Shown here piece after piece: positions 24,601 through 33,178 of a stretch of DNA of 64,000 bases (its first letter is position 1; each line of letters starts with the position of its first letter). A program made the translations under genes and the position numbers. The notes under the pieces are model-generated. The model did not search any database. It was not told where the DNA came from and worked only from the letters and a program-made list of their open reading frames with translations. Location: contig NZ_QZEY01000004.1 in assembly GCF_003594875.1 (NCBI RefSeq), positions 1 to 64,000 of the forward strand, written 5' to 3'. This DNA is from Bailinhaonella thermotolerans. GTDB taxonomy: Bacteria; Actinomycetota; Actinomycetes; Streptosporangiales; Streptosporangiaceae.

Positions 24601-25695
24601 TCAGGCCATCGCGGTCGGGGGGAGGTCGAGGCCGAGGCGGGCGCGGGCGTGGACGTCGGACGCCGTGTCGAGGTCGAAGATGACGTGGCCGCAGAGCGTG
24701 TTGAGGTCGCGCTGCACCCGCTGGAAGGGGGAGCCGGCGAACTGGGCGGTGGCCCCGCTGGCGGCGCACACGTCGTTGACGATCTCGCGCGTCTCCTTGA
24801 CCACGTGCGCGGCGGTCAGCCGGTGCCAGGACCGCTGCCGCAGGTCCATCTCGTCGCGCAGCCGCCGCACCGACTCCTCGAACAGCGCCACCGCCGCGTC
24901 CAGCCGTACGGCGGCCTGCGCGAGCCGTACCCGCGCGGCGGACATGTCGGCCTGCTTGACGCCGGAGTAGGCCAGGACGCGGGCGGAGAGGCGGTCCTCG
25001 AACGCCTCCAGCAGCCCTTCCGCCGCGCCCACCGCGACCGCGGCGGCGGCCAGCGACATCACCGGGATGAGCGGATAGCGCGGGGCCGGTCCCGCGAAGT
25101 CGAGCATGCTGATCGTGAGGTGCGGGGGCACGACGACGTCCCGCAGCTCGACGTCGTTGCTGCCGGTGGCGCGCATGCCCGAGGTGTGCCACACGTCGTG
25201 CACCACCGCCCGGGAGGCCGGGACGGCGAACAGCCTGGGCTCCAGCGGGTCGGTCACGAGCGCCACGACCATCACCCAGTCGGCGTGCATGATCCCCGTC
25301 GCGAACGACCAGCGCCCGGTCACGCGGTACCCCCCGGCGGTGGGCTCGGCGGTCCCCGTGGGCGCGAGCACCGCCGGGACCAGCGCGTACGGCCGGCCGC
25401 CGCGGACCTCGGCGTGCCCTTGCTCGGGGAGGAAGGTGATCAGCCAGTTGTGCAGCGAGTAGAACATCGTGACCCACGCGGTCGAGGCGCACCCCTTGGC
25501 GAGCTCCCGCGTGAACGCGGTGAGCGCCGGGAAGCCGGCGAGGAGCCCGCCCCGCTCGTGCACCCCGGCGAACAGCCCCGCCGCGTGCAGGTCCTTCAGC
25601 GTGGCCTCGGGGAGTTCCCGCAGTTCCTCGGCCTCGCGCGCCCGCTCCGCCAGCACCGGCGCGAGTCCCCGCGCCGCCTCCGCCAACCCATCCAT
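24601..25695 (-). CDS. Acyl-CoA dehydrogenase-fold flavoprotein (possible group D monooxygenase)
   Basis: Cytoplasmic enzyme of 364 aa with the three-part acyl-CoA dehydrogenase fold: helical N-domain, central beta domain with GYRVTGRWSFATGIMHADWV (about 130-150), and C-terminal helical bundle. The GxWxFATG block and the WHTSGMRATGSNDVELRDVVVP stretch resemble two-component flavin hydroxylases (HsaA/DszC-like) as much as dehydrogenases. No flavin reductase is adjacent. The start is ATG 25695; the longer upstream frame is poor coding sequence. Confidence 0.85.
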   Translation of the reverse strand: MDGLAEAARGLAPVLAERAREAEELRELPEATLKDLHAAGLFAGVHERGGLLAGFPALTAFTRELAKGCASTAWVTMFYSLHNWLITFLPEQGHAEVRGGRPYALVPAVLAPTGTAEPTAGGYRVTGRWSFATGIMHADWVMVVALVTDPLEPRLFAVPASRAVVHDVWHTSGMRATGSNDVELRDVVVPPHLTISMLDFAGPAPRYPLIPVMSLAAAAVAVGAAEGLLEAFEDRLSARVLAYSGVKQADMSAARVRLAQAAVRLDAAVALFEESVRRLRDEMDLRQRSWHRLTAAHVVKETREIVNDVCAASGATAQFAGSPFQRVQRDLNTLCGHVIFDLDTASDVHARARLGLDLPPTAMA

Positions 25696-26022
25696 GATCG
25701 CCAGAGTAACCGCCCGCTTATCCCGGAGCCAGCCCCGCCGGCCGAGCGGGACACGCCGGCATCGGGACGGGTGGGCCGGCCGGGAGGGCGGCGCCTGCCG
25801 CGGGAGGGGTGCGCTCGCCGGGGGGCGATGCCTGTCACGGGACGGGTGGCCCGGTGGGAGGAGGTGTCCGCCTCCCGTGGGTGCCTGGGGAGCGCCAGCC
25901 TGGAGACGCGTTTCCCCCTCGCGGGGGAGCCGGATCACCTCGCGGGGTGATCATCGGCGGGGGCGGGGGCCGCATGCTCGGAACGCCGGCGGGGAGCCGG
26001 TCGCGGTGGAAGAGGAGTGAGC
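25696..26022. other. Divergent intergenic region with two adjacent hairpins
   Basis: No gene is seen. Two perfect dyads lie near the right end: CCCCC/GGGGG around TCGC (25914-25927) and GATCACC/GGTGATC around TCGCGG (25933-25952). Both present CTCGCGG at the loop. AGAGGAG at 26011-26017 is the ribosome site for the following gene. Confidence 0.55.
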
Positions 26023-27270
26023 ATGGCGGTGGCGGACGTTCACCCGGCGGAACCCACCCGGGACGGGGGCCGCGCCCAGGGGGACGGCGTGCGGCGGGAC
26101 GGCGTGCGGCAGGGCGGTGCGCGGCGGGACGGTGCGCGGCAGGGCGGTGCGGGGCAGGGCGGTTCCGGGCGGGGCGGCGGGTGGCGGGAGCGGTTCCGGT
26201 CGCGGGCGCCGCTGCCGTTGTCGCTGGTGGCGCTCGCGGTCGCGGCGCTCTGGCTGGCGGCCCCCGGGAGCTATCCGTACGGCATGGCCTCGCCGGTGAC
26301 CGTGGGCGTGAACCACTGGATCGAGCGTGACCTGGGGATCGTGCTGCTGCTGGCCTCGGGCGCGGCCGGGCTCGTGGCGGTCGCCGTACGGCGGCCGCGG
26401 ATCGTCACGGTGGTCGCGGCGGCCGAGGCCGCGTTCTTCCTGGGCGCCATGTCCGACGCGGCGGTCCTGTCCACCGTGGGGTACGCCGCGATCCCGGCCC
26501 TGGCCGTGGGCGTGGCCGCGTTCGTCGTGACGGGCTGCGTGCGACGTCACCCGGCGGGTTACGCGGGGGCGGCCGTGCTGGCGGCGGTCGCCGCGGCGTT
26601 CGCGACGGGTCTCCTCGACACCGCCGTGATCACGTCCTACCTGGGGAACCTGGGCGAGGGCCTGGGCCGGTACGGCGTCCGCATCCTCTGGTCCTGGCTC
26701 ATGGCCGCGCTGGCGCTGGCCTGGGCGGTGGTGGCGTTCGCCGCCGTGCCGGCGTCCGGGGCGCCGGCCCCGCCGAACCCGCGCCGGGGCCGGGTGGTCA
26801 CGATCCTGGCCGCCCTGTGCGCCGCGCCGTACGCCGTGGCCCGCCTCTCCTGGGCGACCCCCTGGCCCCTCGCGGGCTTCGACCCCGCGACCGACCGCAC
26901 GGTCCTGCTGATCCCCGCCCTGGACCCGGCCACCCGCCTCCAGGGCTTCCTGATCGGCCTGGGCTCCCTGGCCGCCCTGGTCCTGACCCTCGGCCTGACC
27001 GCCCGCTGGGGCGAGGTCTTCCCCCGCTGGATCCCCGCCCTCCGCGGCCGCCCCGTCCCCGTCAAGCTCGCGGTGATCCCCGCCGCCATCGCCGCGATCG
27101 TCTTCGCCATCTCGTCCCCCGGCGTCCTGGCCGCCGCCGCCCAGCACAGCACCTGGCAGGACGCCCTCCTCTTCCTGGCCCTCTTCCCCTGCCCCCTCTG
27201 GTCCCCCCTCCTGGCCGCCGCCACCCACACCTACTGGCACCGCCGCACCCACCACCCCCTCACGCCCTGA
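26023..27270 (+). CDS. Polytopic membrane protein of unknown function
   Basis: Protein of 415 aa with about nine TM helices from residue 60 onward. I recognise no catalytic motif. The first 55 residues are a Gly/Arg/Gln-rich repeat (variants of GVRRDGVRQGGARRDG) encoded by imperfect tandem DNA repeats at about 26084-26163. The C-terminus ends in a His-rich tail (HTYWHRRTHHP). Similar proteins are common in actinomycetes without assigned function. ATG 26023 has a good ribosome site; a GTG at 26017 is an alternative. Confidence 0.8.
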   Translation: MAVADVHPAEPTRDGGRAQGDGVRRDGVRQGGARRDGARQGGAGQGGSGRGGGWRERFRSRAPLPLSLVALAVAALWLAAPGSYPYGMASPVTVGVNHWIERDLGIVLLLASGAAGLVAVAVRRPRIVTVVAAAEAAFFLGAMSDAAVLSTVGYAAIPALAVGVAAFVVTGCVRRHPAGYAGAAVLAAVAAAFATGLLDTAVITSYLGNLGEGLGRYGVRILWSWLMAALALAWAVVAFAAVPASGAPAPPNPRRGRVVTILAALCAAPYAVARLSWATPWPLAGFDPATDRTVLLIPALDPATRLQGFLIGLGSLAALVLTLGLTARWGEVFPRWIPALRGRPVPVKLAVIPAAIAAIVFAISSPGVLAAAAQHSTWQDALLFLALFPCPLWSPLLAAATHTYWHRRTHHPLTP

Positions 27271-27481
27271 GATCCCGCGCCCGCCCGCGATCCCCTTCAC
27301 CCGGCCGGCCGCCGAGGCCGGGGCGAGCCTCGCGGGCGCGGCCGTACTCCCCGTGCCGGGGAACCGAGGGCGGTATACGTTGATGTCCGGAGCCCCCGCC
27401 GCGATGTCCGCGAAGAGCCCGACCGCTCCCCCGGAGGGGAGGACCCTGGCCGCCCAGGCTCGCACGTTTCGGAGGTGCGAA

Positions 27482-27853
27482 ATGGCGCGACGGATGGATC
27501 GAAACCGGATCTCCGCGTGGCGGAGAAGCGGTCACAGCACCAATGGCGGCGAATGCGTGGAAGTGTGCGTGGCCGAGGGTGAGACCGGTGGCGCGGGACA
27601 CGAGGCTGATCACGATGTGTGGTTGCTGATTCGCGACTCGAAGGATCCGGCGGGCGGGGAGCTCGCCCTCACGCCTGCCGAGTGGACCGCCCTCCTTCTG
27701 CGCATCAAGCGAGGCGATTTCGAGGCCGCGGCTTGGCCGATGCTCACGCGCATGCCCTCTCGCTGGTGCCTCACCTGCGCGGACGCACTGCTGCCCGCGC
27801 TTGAGGTGAAAGCGGTGGACCGGCTGGAGCCGGTGAGAGGGGCGATGACTTGA
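27482..27853 (+). CDS. DUF397-domain protein with C-terminal extension
   Basis: Small protein of 123 aa with the DUF397 pattern: AWRRSGHSTNGGECVEVCV, LLIRDSKDP and LALTPAEWTALLLRIKRGDFE (about 10-90). A C-terminal extension with a CLTC pair follows. DUF397 proteins in actinomycetes normally work beside an XRE-type regulator (BldB/Scr-like, toxin-antitoxin-like pairs), but none is adjacent here. GGAGGT precedes the ATG. The stop overlaps the next gene's TTG (TTGA). Confidence 0.85.
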   Translation: MARRMDRNRISAWRRSGHSTNGGECVEVCVAEGETGGAGHEADHDVWLLIRDSKDPAGGELALTPAEWTALLLRIKRGDFEAAAWPMLTRMPSRWCLTCADALLPALEVKAVDRLEPVRGAMT

Positions 27854-28284
27854 ATATGCGCTCATTCGATGACAGCGGATGGATCACGAGCAGTTTTTCG
27901 GGCAGCGGGCAGCAGTGCGTGGAGCTGAGGCGGGTGCCGGGCGGGGTGGCGATACGTGACTCCAAGAATCGGAGCGGATCCGTCCTGCTCGTCCAGTCTG
28001 ATGACTGGGCGGCGTTCCTGGACGAAGCGAAGTCCGGCGGCTTCGATCTCCCCGGGCCGGTGCGCGGCGATGCGGTGGACAAGCCCTCCGCTCAGGACCT
28101 CGATCTGCGGGACGTCCGCTGGCTGGAGAGTTCGATGCGGGCCGGGGTGGGAGTCGCCTTCCTGGATCGCTACGTGGTGATGACCCTCGCTCCCGATGCC
28201 GGTGTCCTCGTGTTCGACCACGGTGAATGGACCGCCTGGCTCAGGGGCGCGTCAGAGGGCGAGTTCGACGACCTGGCCGCCTGA
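27850..28284 (+). CDS. DUF397-domain protein with a second degenerate copy
   Basis: Protein of 144 aa. Residues about 10-65 are a normal DUF397 domain (WITSSFSGSGQQCVELR, VAIRDSKN, DDWAAFLDEAKSGGFD). Residues about 88-142 repeat the pattern in worn form (RWLESSMRAG, LVFDHGEWTAWLRGASEGEFDDL), without the CVE and RDS motifs. TTG 27850 is coupled to the upstream stop and well spaced from GAGAGGGG; ATG 27856 is the alternative start. Confidence 0.83.
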   Translation: MNMRSFDDSGWITSSFSGSGQQCVELRRVPGGVAIRDSKNRSGSVLLVQSDDWAAFLDEAKSGGFDLPGPVRGDAVDKPSAQDLDLRDVRWLESSMRAGVGVAFLDRYVVMTLAPDAGVLVFDHGEWTAWLRGASEGEFDDLAA

Positions 28285-28399
28285 CCACTCCGCGAGTCAG
28301 GGTGATGACCTGAAGATGCTCGCTGCGCCGACTGCGTGGTGCCCTTGTGCGCATGGCGGTCATCGGCCCTTCCGGCTGGGTTACGTGGAGGCTCCGGCG

Positions 28400-28459
28400 G
28401 GGGTGCGCGAGGGGGCGGTGGCCCCCTCGCTGGGGGTGTGGGGGCGGAGCCCCCGCTGA
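28400..28459 (+). repeat. Double-hairpin repeat element, copy A
   Basis: Two adjacent stems: GCGAGGGGG/CCCCCTCGC (28407-28430) and GGGGGC/GCCCCC (28440-28454), joined by a TGGGGGTGT linker. The same arrangement with changed stem sequences recurs in inverted orientation at 47145-47201. Here it follows the DUF397 pair and may terminate transcription. Confidence 0.75.
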
Positions 28460-28563
28460 GGGGGGTCCGAACTTGATCGCGCGTAGTGCTCTCTTGTGAG
28501 GGCCTTGCTCTTGGGCGGGCGCCTTCTTGTCGGGTTCGGCTCGTCGGGCTGGGGCCTGCGGGG

Positions 28564-29268
28564 TTAGGGCCTGCGGGGGTGGGTGGCGTCGGTGAGGGCT
28601 TGGAAGAGGGAGGTGTCCTCGGTCATCTCGGGGTGCCATTGGACGGCCAGGGCGAAGGGGTGGGAGTCGAGTTCGGCGGCTTCGACGGTGCCGTCCTCGG
28701 CGTGGGCGGTGAGGGTCAGGCCGGGGCCGGGGCGGTCGATGGCCTGGTGGTGGTAGTGGTGCGGGGTGAGCTCCGTGGTGCCCAGGGCCTTGGCCAGCAG
28801 GGTGCCGGGGGTCACCTGGACCGGGAGCCGGCCGTAGGCGCCGGGGGCGGGGGAGTGGCCGGTGTGGCCCACCACGTCGGGGAGGTGCTGGTGCAGGGTG
28901 CCGCCCAGGGCGACGTTGAGGATCTGGAGGCCCCGGCAGACGCCGAGGAAGGGCAGGCCGGCGTCGAGGGCGGCGCGGACCAGGGAGAGCTCGGCCTCGT
29001 CGCGGAAGCCGTGGATGTGGCTCGCCGCCGGGTGGCGGGGAGCGCCGTAGCGGGCCGGGTCGATGTCCCCGCCGCCCGCGACGATCAGGGCGTCCAGGCG
29101 GGGGAGGACGGCGGCGGGGTCGGCGATCGGCGGGAGGAGGACCGGCTGGGCGCCGGTCCTCGCCACGTGCTCGACGTAGGCGTGCGGCAGGAGCGCCGCC
29201 GTCGTGTTCCAGACGGTGAAGCTCGCCGGCTCCACGTAGCAGGTGATGCCGATGACGGGCGCGCTCAT
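28564..29268 (-). CDS. Gamma-glutamyl-gamma-aminobutyrate hydrolase-like class I glutamine amidotransferase (PuuD-like)
   Basis: Cytosolic hydrolase of 234 aa of the C26 family. The nucleophile cysteine is in LGVCRGLQILN and the His/Glu pair in VQWHPEMTED. PuuD-type enzymes release GABA or a related acid from its gamma-glutamyl conjugate. The ATG overlaps the SDR stop (ATGA). Its place after a glutamine-synthetase-like ligase and an aldehyde dehydrogenase fits a gamma-glutamylated amine degradation route. Confidence 0.9.
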   Translation of the reverse strand: MSAPVIGITCYVEPASFTVWNTTAALLPHAYVEHVARTGAQPVLLPPIADPAAVLPRLDALIVAGGGDIDPARYGAPRHPAASHIHGFRDEAELSLVRAALDAGLPFLGVCRGLQILNVALGGTLHQHLPDVVGHTGHSPAPGAYGRLPVQVTPGTLLAKALGTTELTPHHYHHQAIDRPGPGLTLTAHAEDGTVEAAELDSHPFALAVQWHPEMTEDTSLFQALTDATHPRRP

Positions 29269-30029
29269 AGCGGCGTGACGTAGGCGCCGGAGATGCCGCC
29301 GTCCACGAGGAACTCCGAGCCGGTGATGAAGGAGGCGTCGTCGGAGGCGAGGAAGGCCACCGCGGCGGCGATCTCGGACGCCTCGGCGAAGCGGCCGACG
29401 GGGATGTGGACGAGGCGGCGCTGCGCCCGCTCGGGGTCCTTGGCGAACAGCTCCCGCAGCAGCGGCGTGTTGACCGGCCCCGGGCACAGGGCGTTGACCC
29501 GGATGCCCTCCCGCGCGAACTGGACGCCCAGCTCCCGGGACATGGCCAGGATCCCGCCCTTGGAGGCGGTGTAGGAGATCTGGGAGGTGGCCGAGCCCAT
29601 CACCGCGACGAACGAGGCGGTGTTGATGATCGACCCCTTGCCCTGCCGCCGCATGTAGGGGATGGCGTGCTTGCAGCAGAGGTAGACGCTGGTGAGGTTG
29701 ACCTCCTGGACGCGCTTCCAGGCCTCGATGCCCGTCTCCAGGATGGAGTCGTCCTCGGGCGGGGAGATGCCGGCGTTGTTGAACGCGATGTCCACCGAGC
29801 CGTAGGTGTCGAACGCGGTCCTGAACATGCGCTCCACGTCGGCCTCGCTGGTCACGTCGGCCTTGACGTAGAGACCGCCGACCTCCTCGGCCGCCTTGCG
29901 CCCGGCGGTCTCGTCGATGTCGACGCAGACGACCTTGGCGCCCTCCTCGGCGAACCGGCGGGCCGTGGCCAGGCCGATTCCGCTGCCCGCGCCGGTGATG
30001 ACGGCGACGCGGTCCTGCAAACGCTGCAT
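29265..30029 (-). CDS. Short-chain dehydrogenase/reductase
   Basis: NAD(P)-dependent oxidoreductase of 254 aa. The cofactor motif is TGAGSGIG (about 10-17), NNAG follows near 85, and the catalytic residues are Ser in the NTASF region, YTASK and the C-terminal GGISGAY. The acidic residue in VVCVDID suggests NAD rather than NADP. ATG 30029 gives the standard length; an in-frame ATG at 30062 would add 11 residues. It lies in the amine-catabolism operon, with an unknown substrate. Confidence 0.92.
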   Translation of the reverse strand: MQRLQDRVAVITGAGSGIGLATARRFAEEGAKVVCVDIDETAGRKAAEEVGGLYVKADVTSEADVERMFRTAFDTYGSVDIAFNNAGISPPEDDSILETGIEAWKRVQEVNLTSVYLCCKHAIPYMRRQGKGSIINTASFVAVMGSATSQISYTASKGGILAMSRELGVQFAREGIRVNALCPGPVNTPLLRELFAKDPERAQRRLVHIPVGRFAEASEIAAAVAFLASDDASFITGSEFLVDGGISGAYVTPL

Positions 30030-30086
30030 GGGTGTCTCACTCTCCGATGAAGCCCCGGCCATGCGGGGGTGTGCGGAACGGTGGGC

Positions 30087-31442
30087 TCAGCTCTCCGTGG
30101 CGATGAAGACGTTCTTGGTCTCGGTGAAGGCGTCGAGCGCGTCGGGGCCCAGCTCCCGGCCGATGCCCGACTGCTTGAACCCGCCGAAGGGGGTCCAGTG
30201 CCGGACCGAGGAGTTGGAGTTGACGCTGAGGTTGCCCGCCTCCACCGCGCGGGTCACCCGCAGCGCCCGGCCCACGTCGCGCGTCCAGATCGAGCCGGAC
30301 AGGCCGTACGGCGTGGCGTTGGCCAGGCGGATCGCGTCGTGCTCGTCGCGGAACGGGACGACCGCGACGACCGGGCCGAAGATCTCCTCGGTGAAGGCGC
30401 GGTCAGACACCGCGATCGGCGCGAGCACGGTCGGCGGGAACCAGTAGCCCGGACCGGCGGGGGCCTCGCCGCGGAAGGCGACCGGCGCGCCGTCGGGCAC
30501 GAACGAGGACACGCGGGCGTGGTGCTCGGCGGAGATCAGCGGGCCCATGTCGCTGGTGTCGGCGGTGGGATCGCCGACGCGGAACGCCTTCACCGCGGGC
30601 TCCAGCAGCTCCATGAACCGGTCGTGCGCGTCGCGCTGGACCAGGATGCGGGAGCGGGCGCAGCAGTCCTGCCCGGCGTTGTCGAAGACCGCGCCAGGCG
30701 CGGCGGCGGCAGCGGCCTCCAGGTCCGCGTCGGCGAAGACGATGTTGGCGCTCTTGCCGCCGAGCTCCAGCGTCACGCGCTTGAGCGTCGCCGAGGCGGT
30801 CACCATGATCCGCTTGCCCACGCTCGTCGAACCGGTGAACACGATCTTGTTGACGTCGGGGTGCTCGGCCAGCCGCGCCCCGGCCACCTCGCCCTCGCCC
30901 GGGACCACCTGGAGCACGCCCTCGGGGATCCCGGCCTCCAGCGCCAGCTCGGCCAGGCGCAGCGCGGTCAGCGGGGTCCACTCGGCGGGCTTGACGATCA
31001 CCGTGTTGCCGGCGGCCAGCGCGGGCGCGACCCCCCAGGTCATGATCAGCATGGGGAAGTTCCACGGCACGATCACGCCCACCACGCCCAAAGGCTCCTG
31101 GAACGTGACATCGACGCCCCCGGCGACGGGGATCTGGCGGCCGAAGTTGCGCTCCGGGGCGCCCGCGAAATAGGCGAGCACGTCACGGACGGCGCCCGCC
31201 TCCCAGCGCGCGTTGCCCGCCGTGTGCCCGGCGTTGGCGATCTCCAGCGCGGCCAGCTCGTCCGCGTGCTGATCGACCACCTCGGCGAACCGCCGCAGCA
31301 GCCGAGCCCGGTCCACGGGCGAGACGGCCCGCCAGGAGGCGCAGGCCGCGCGGGCCCGGACCACCGCCTCGTCCACGGCCGCCGCGTCGCGCAGCTCGAC
31401 GTCCGCGATCACCTCTTCGGTGGCCGGATTGATGATCTTCAT
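30087..31442 (-). CDS. Aldehyde dehydrogenase (PuuC/aminobutyraldehyde dehydrogenase-like)
   Basis: NAD(P)-dependent enzyme of 451 aa oxidising an aldehyde to its acid. Motifs are PWNFPMLIMTWGVAPALAAG, FTGSTSVGKRI, LELGGKSANIVF (general-base Glu) and the nucleophile Cys in GQDCCARSR. In this operon the likely substrate is a gamma-glutamyl-aminoaldehyde or similar. GGAAGGAAC lies before ATG 31442. Confidence 0.95.
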   Translation of the reverse strand: MKIINPATEEVIADVELRDAAAVDEAVVRARAACASWRAVSPVDRARLLRRFAEVVDQHADELAALEIANAGHTAGNARWEAGAVRDVLAYFAGAPERNFGRQIPVAGGVDVTFQEPLGVVGVIVPWNFPMLIMTWGVAPALAAGNTVIVKPAEWTPLTALRLAELALEAGIPEGVLQVVPGEGEVAGARLAEHPDVNKIVFTGSTSVGKRIMVTASATLKRVTLELGGKSANIVFADADLEAAAAAAPGAVFDNAGQDCCARSRILVQRDAHDRFMELLEPAVKAFRVGDPTADTSDMGPLISAEHHARVSSFVPDGAPVAFRGEAPAGPGYWFPPTVLAPIAVSDRAFTEEIFGPVVAVVPFRDEHDAIRLANATPYGLSGSIWTRDVGRALRVTRAVEAGNLSVNSNSSVRHWTPFGGFKQSGIGRELGPDALDAFTETKNVFIATES

Positions 31443-31535
31443 GGTGTTCCTTCCCGGGCGTGACGGCCCGCTCCCGGCCGTCAGACGCCCTGATCCGCCG
31501 CCCCTGAGCCCGCTGGAACCCGCTGGGACGCGCTG

Positions 31536-31605
31536 GGATCCGCTGTCCCGGGCCCGCTGTCCTGTGATCCGCTCTCCTGCGATCCGCTGTCCCGGATCCG
31601 CTGCC
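31536..31605. repeat. About 15-bp degenerate tandem repeat
   Basis: Roughly five variants of GATCCGCTGTCCCG follow one another in the 279-bp gap between the glutamine-synthetase-like gene and the aldehyde dehydrogenase gene. Confidence 0.65.
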
Positions 31606-31654
31606 ACAGAGCCTGCCTTCCGGCCGGCCCGGGCCGGGGTGGCGAACCGGATTC

Positions 31655-31682
31655 TGTGGACAACGCCCCGGCCTGTGGAAAA
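31655..31682. other. Two DnaA-box-like 9-mers
   Basis: On the minus strand TTGTCCACA (31663-31655) matches the actinobacterial DnaA-box consensus exactly, and TTTTCCACA (31682-31674) differs at one base. They are in the same orientation, 19 bp apart. Two boxes are too few for an origin; they could be a DnaA-titration or regulatory site or coincidence. Confidence 0.4.
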
Positions 31683-31721
31683 CTTTTGCCCCGGCCGCTT
31701 CCGGAGCCCCCGAGCCGCGGG

Positions 31722-33068
31722 TCAGAGCCGTTCGTAGCCGCGGTACAGCTCCCAGTCGGTCACCGCCGCGTCGAACGCCGCCTGCTCCACCCGGGCGTTG
31801 TTGGCGTAGTGGGCGACGACCTCCTCGCCGAACGCCTCCCGCGCCGCGCCCGACGCCTCCCACGCGGCGAGGGCGTCCCGCAGGCTCGCCGGCACGGTGT
31901 CCGCGCCCGAGGTGTACGCGTTCCCGCCGTACGGCTCCTCGAGCGGCAGGCCGCGCTCGATCCCGTGCAGCCCGGCGGCGATCAGGGCGGCGACCGCGAG
32001 GTAGGGGTTCACGTCCGCGCCCGGGACCCGGTTCTCCACGCGCAGCGACGAGCCGTGCCCGACCAGGCGCAACGCGCACGTGCGGTTGTCCACGCCCCAC
32101 TTGACCGCGGTGGGGGCGAAGGATCCGGGGACGTACCGTTTGTAGGAGTTCACGTTGGGCGCGAGGAACAGCGTGAGGTCCCGCAGGCAGGCGAGCTGTC
32201 CGGCGATGAAGTGCTCCCCGGCCGCCGAGAGGCCGTGCGCGCGGTCGCCCGCCATGACCGGTTCGCCGTCCTCGTCCCGCAGGGAGAGGTGGATGTGGCA
32301 GGAGTTGCCCTCGCGCTGGTTCGGCTTGGCCATGAACGTGATCGACACGCCCTCCTGGGCCGCGATCTCCTTCGCGCCGTTCTTGTAGATCGTGTGGTTG
32401 TCGCAGGTCTCCAGCGCCTCGGCGTACCGGAACGCGATCTCGTGCTGACCCAGGTTGCACTCGCCCTTGGCGGACTCGACGTACATGCCCGCGCCCTCCA
32501 TGCCGCGCCGGATCCGCCGCAGCAGCGGCTCGACCCGGGCGGTCCCGAGCAGGGAGTAGTCCACGTTGTACAGGTTCGCCGGTTCCAGGTCGCGGTACGC
32601 CTTGCGCCACGCCTCCTCGTAGGAGTCGTTGTGGATCACGAACTCCAGCTCGGTCCCGACGTACGCGCGCCAGCCGTACGACGCCAGGCGGGCGAGCTGG
32701 CGGCGCAGGATCTGGCGCGGGGAGGCCGCGACGTCGGAGCCGTCCTCCCAGGTCACGTCGGCCATCAGCAGCGCCGTGCCCTCCTGCCAGGGGATCCGCC
32801 GCAGCGTCGAGAGGTCGGGCCGCATCATGAAGTCGCCGTAGCCGCGCTCCCACGAGGACATCGCGTAGCCGTCCACGGTGTTCATGTCCACGTCCACCGC
32901 GAGCAGGTAGTCGCAGCCCTCGGCGCCGTGCCGCAGCACCTCCTCCAGGAAGTACCGCGCCGACAGCCGCTTGCCCTGGGGGCGCCCCTGCATGTCCACG
33001 ATCGCCAGCGCCACGGTGTCGATACGGCCGGCCGCGACCTCGTCCCGCAGTTCCTCGACCGTGAGCAT
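31722..33068 (-). CDS. Glutamine-synthetase-like ligase (gamma-glutamylpolyamine synthetase type)
   Basis: ATP-dependent ligase of 448 aa with the GS fold: N-terminal beta-grasp (1 to about 100) and catalytic domain with GTELEFVIHN, KGECNLGQHEIAFRY, FMAKPNQREGNSCHIHLSL and VENRVPGADVNPYL. The ExE and HxHxS blocks hold metal and ATP ligands. Neighbouring PuuD-like, ALDH and regulator genes suggest a PuuA/GlnA3-type enzyme that joins glutamate to an amine rather than ammonia (inference). AGGGGGGC precedes ATG 33068. It is the first gene of the minus-strand operon. Confidence 0.92.
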   Translation of the reverse strand: MLTVEELRDEVAAGRIDTVALAIVDMQGRPQGKRLSARYFLEEVLRHGAEGCDYLLAVDVDMNTVDGYAMSSWERGYGDFMMRPDLSTLRRIPWQEGTALLMADVTWEDGSDVAASPRQILRRQLARLASYGWRAYVGTELEFVIHNDSYEEAWRKAYRDLEPANLYNVDYSLLGTARVEPLLRRIRRGMEGAGMYVESAKGECNLGQHEIAFRYAEALETCDNHTIYKNGAKEIAAQEGVSITFMAKPNQREGNSCHIHLSLRDEDGEPVMAGDRAHGLSAAGEHFIAGQLACLRDLTLFLAPNVNSYKRYVPGSFAPTAVKWGVDNRTCALRLVGHGSSLRVENRVPGADVNPYLAVAALIAAGLHGIERGLPLEEPYGGNAYTSGADTVPASLRDALAAWEASGAAREAFGEEVVAHYANNARVEQAAFDAAVTDWELYRGYERL

Positions 33069-33098
33069 GGGTGCCCCCCTGTGATCGCTGTGGTAAAT

Positions 33099-33112
33099 GT
33101 CTGGAACCAGAC
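33099..33112. promoter_or_regulatory. Probable operator of the FadR-type regulator
   Basis: GTCTGGAACCAGAC is a perfect palindrome (6-bp arms, 2-bp centre) in the divergent gap between the ligase and the regulator; flanking AATG and CATT extend the symmetry. GntR/FadR proteins typically bind short palindromes of this kind, so it may autoregulate and control the amine operon. Confidence 0.65.
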
Positions 33113-33178
33113 CATTGACGGGCATGCAAGCACCGATCCCGGAGCCGTGTCAACGCATTCGCGAGAGAAGGAGCGCCG

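Noticed and set aside
31655-31682. Replication origin
   Set aside because: Only two DnaA-like boxes are present and no dnaA, dnaN or gyrase genes are near.
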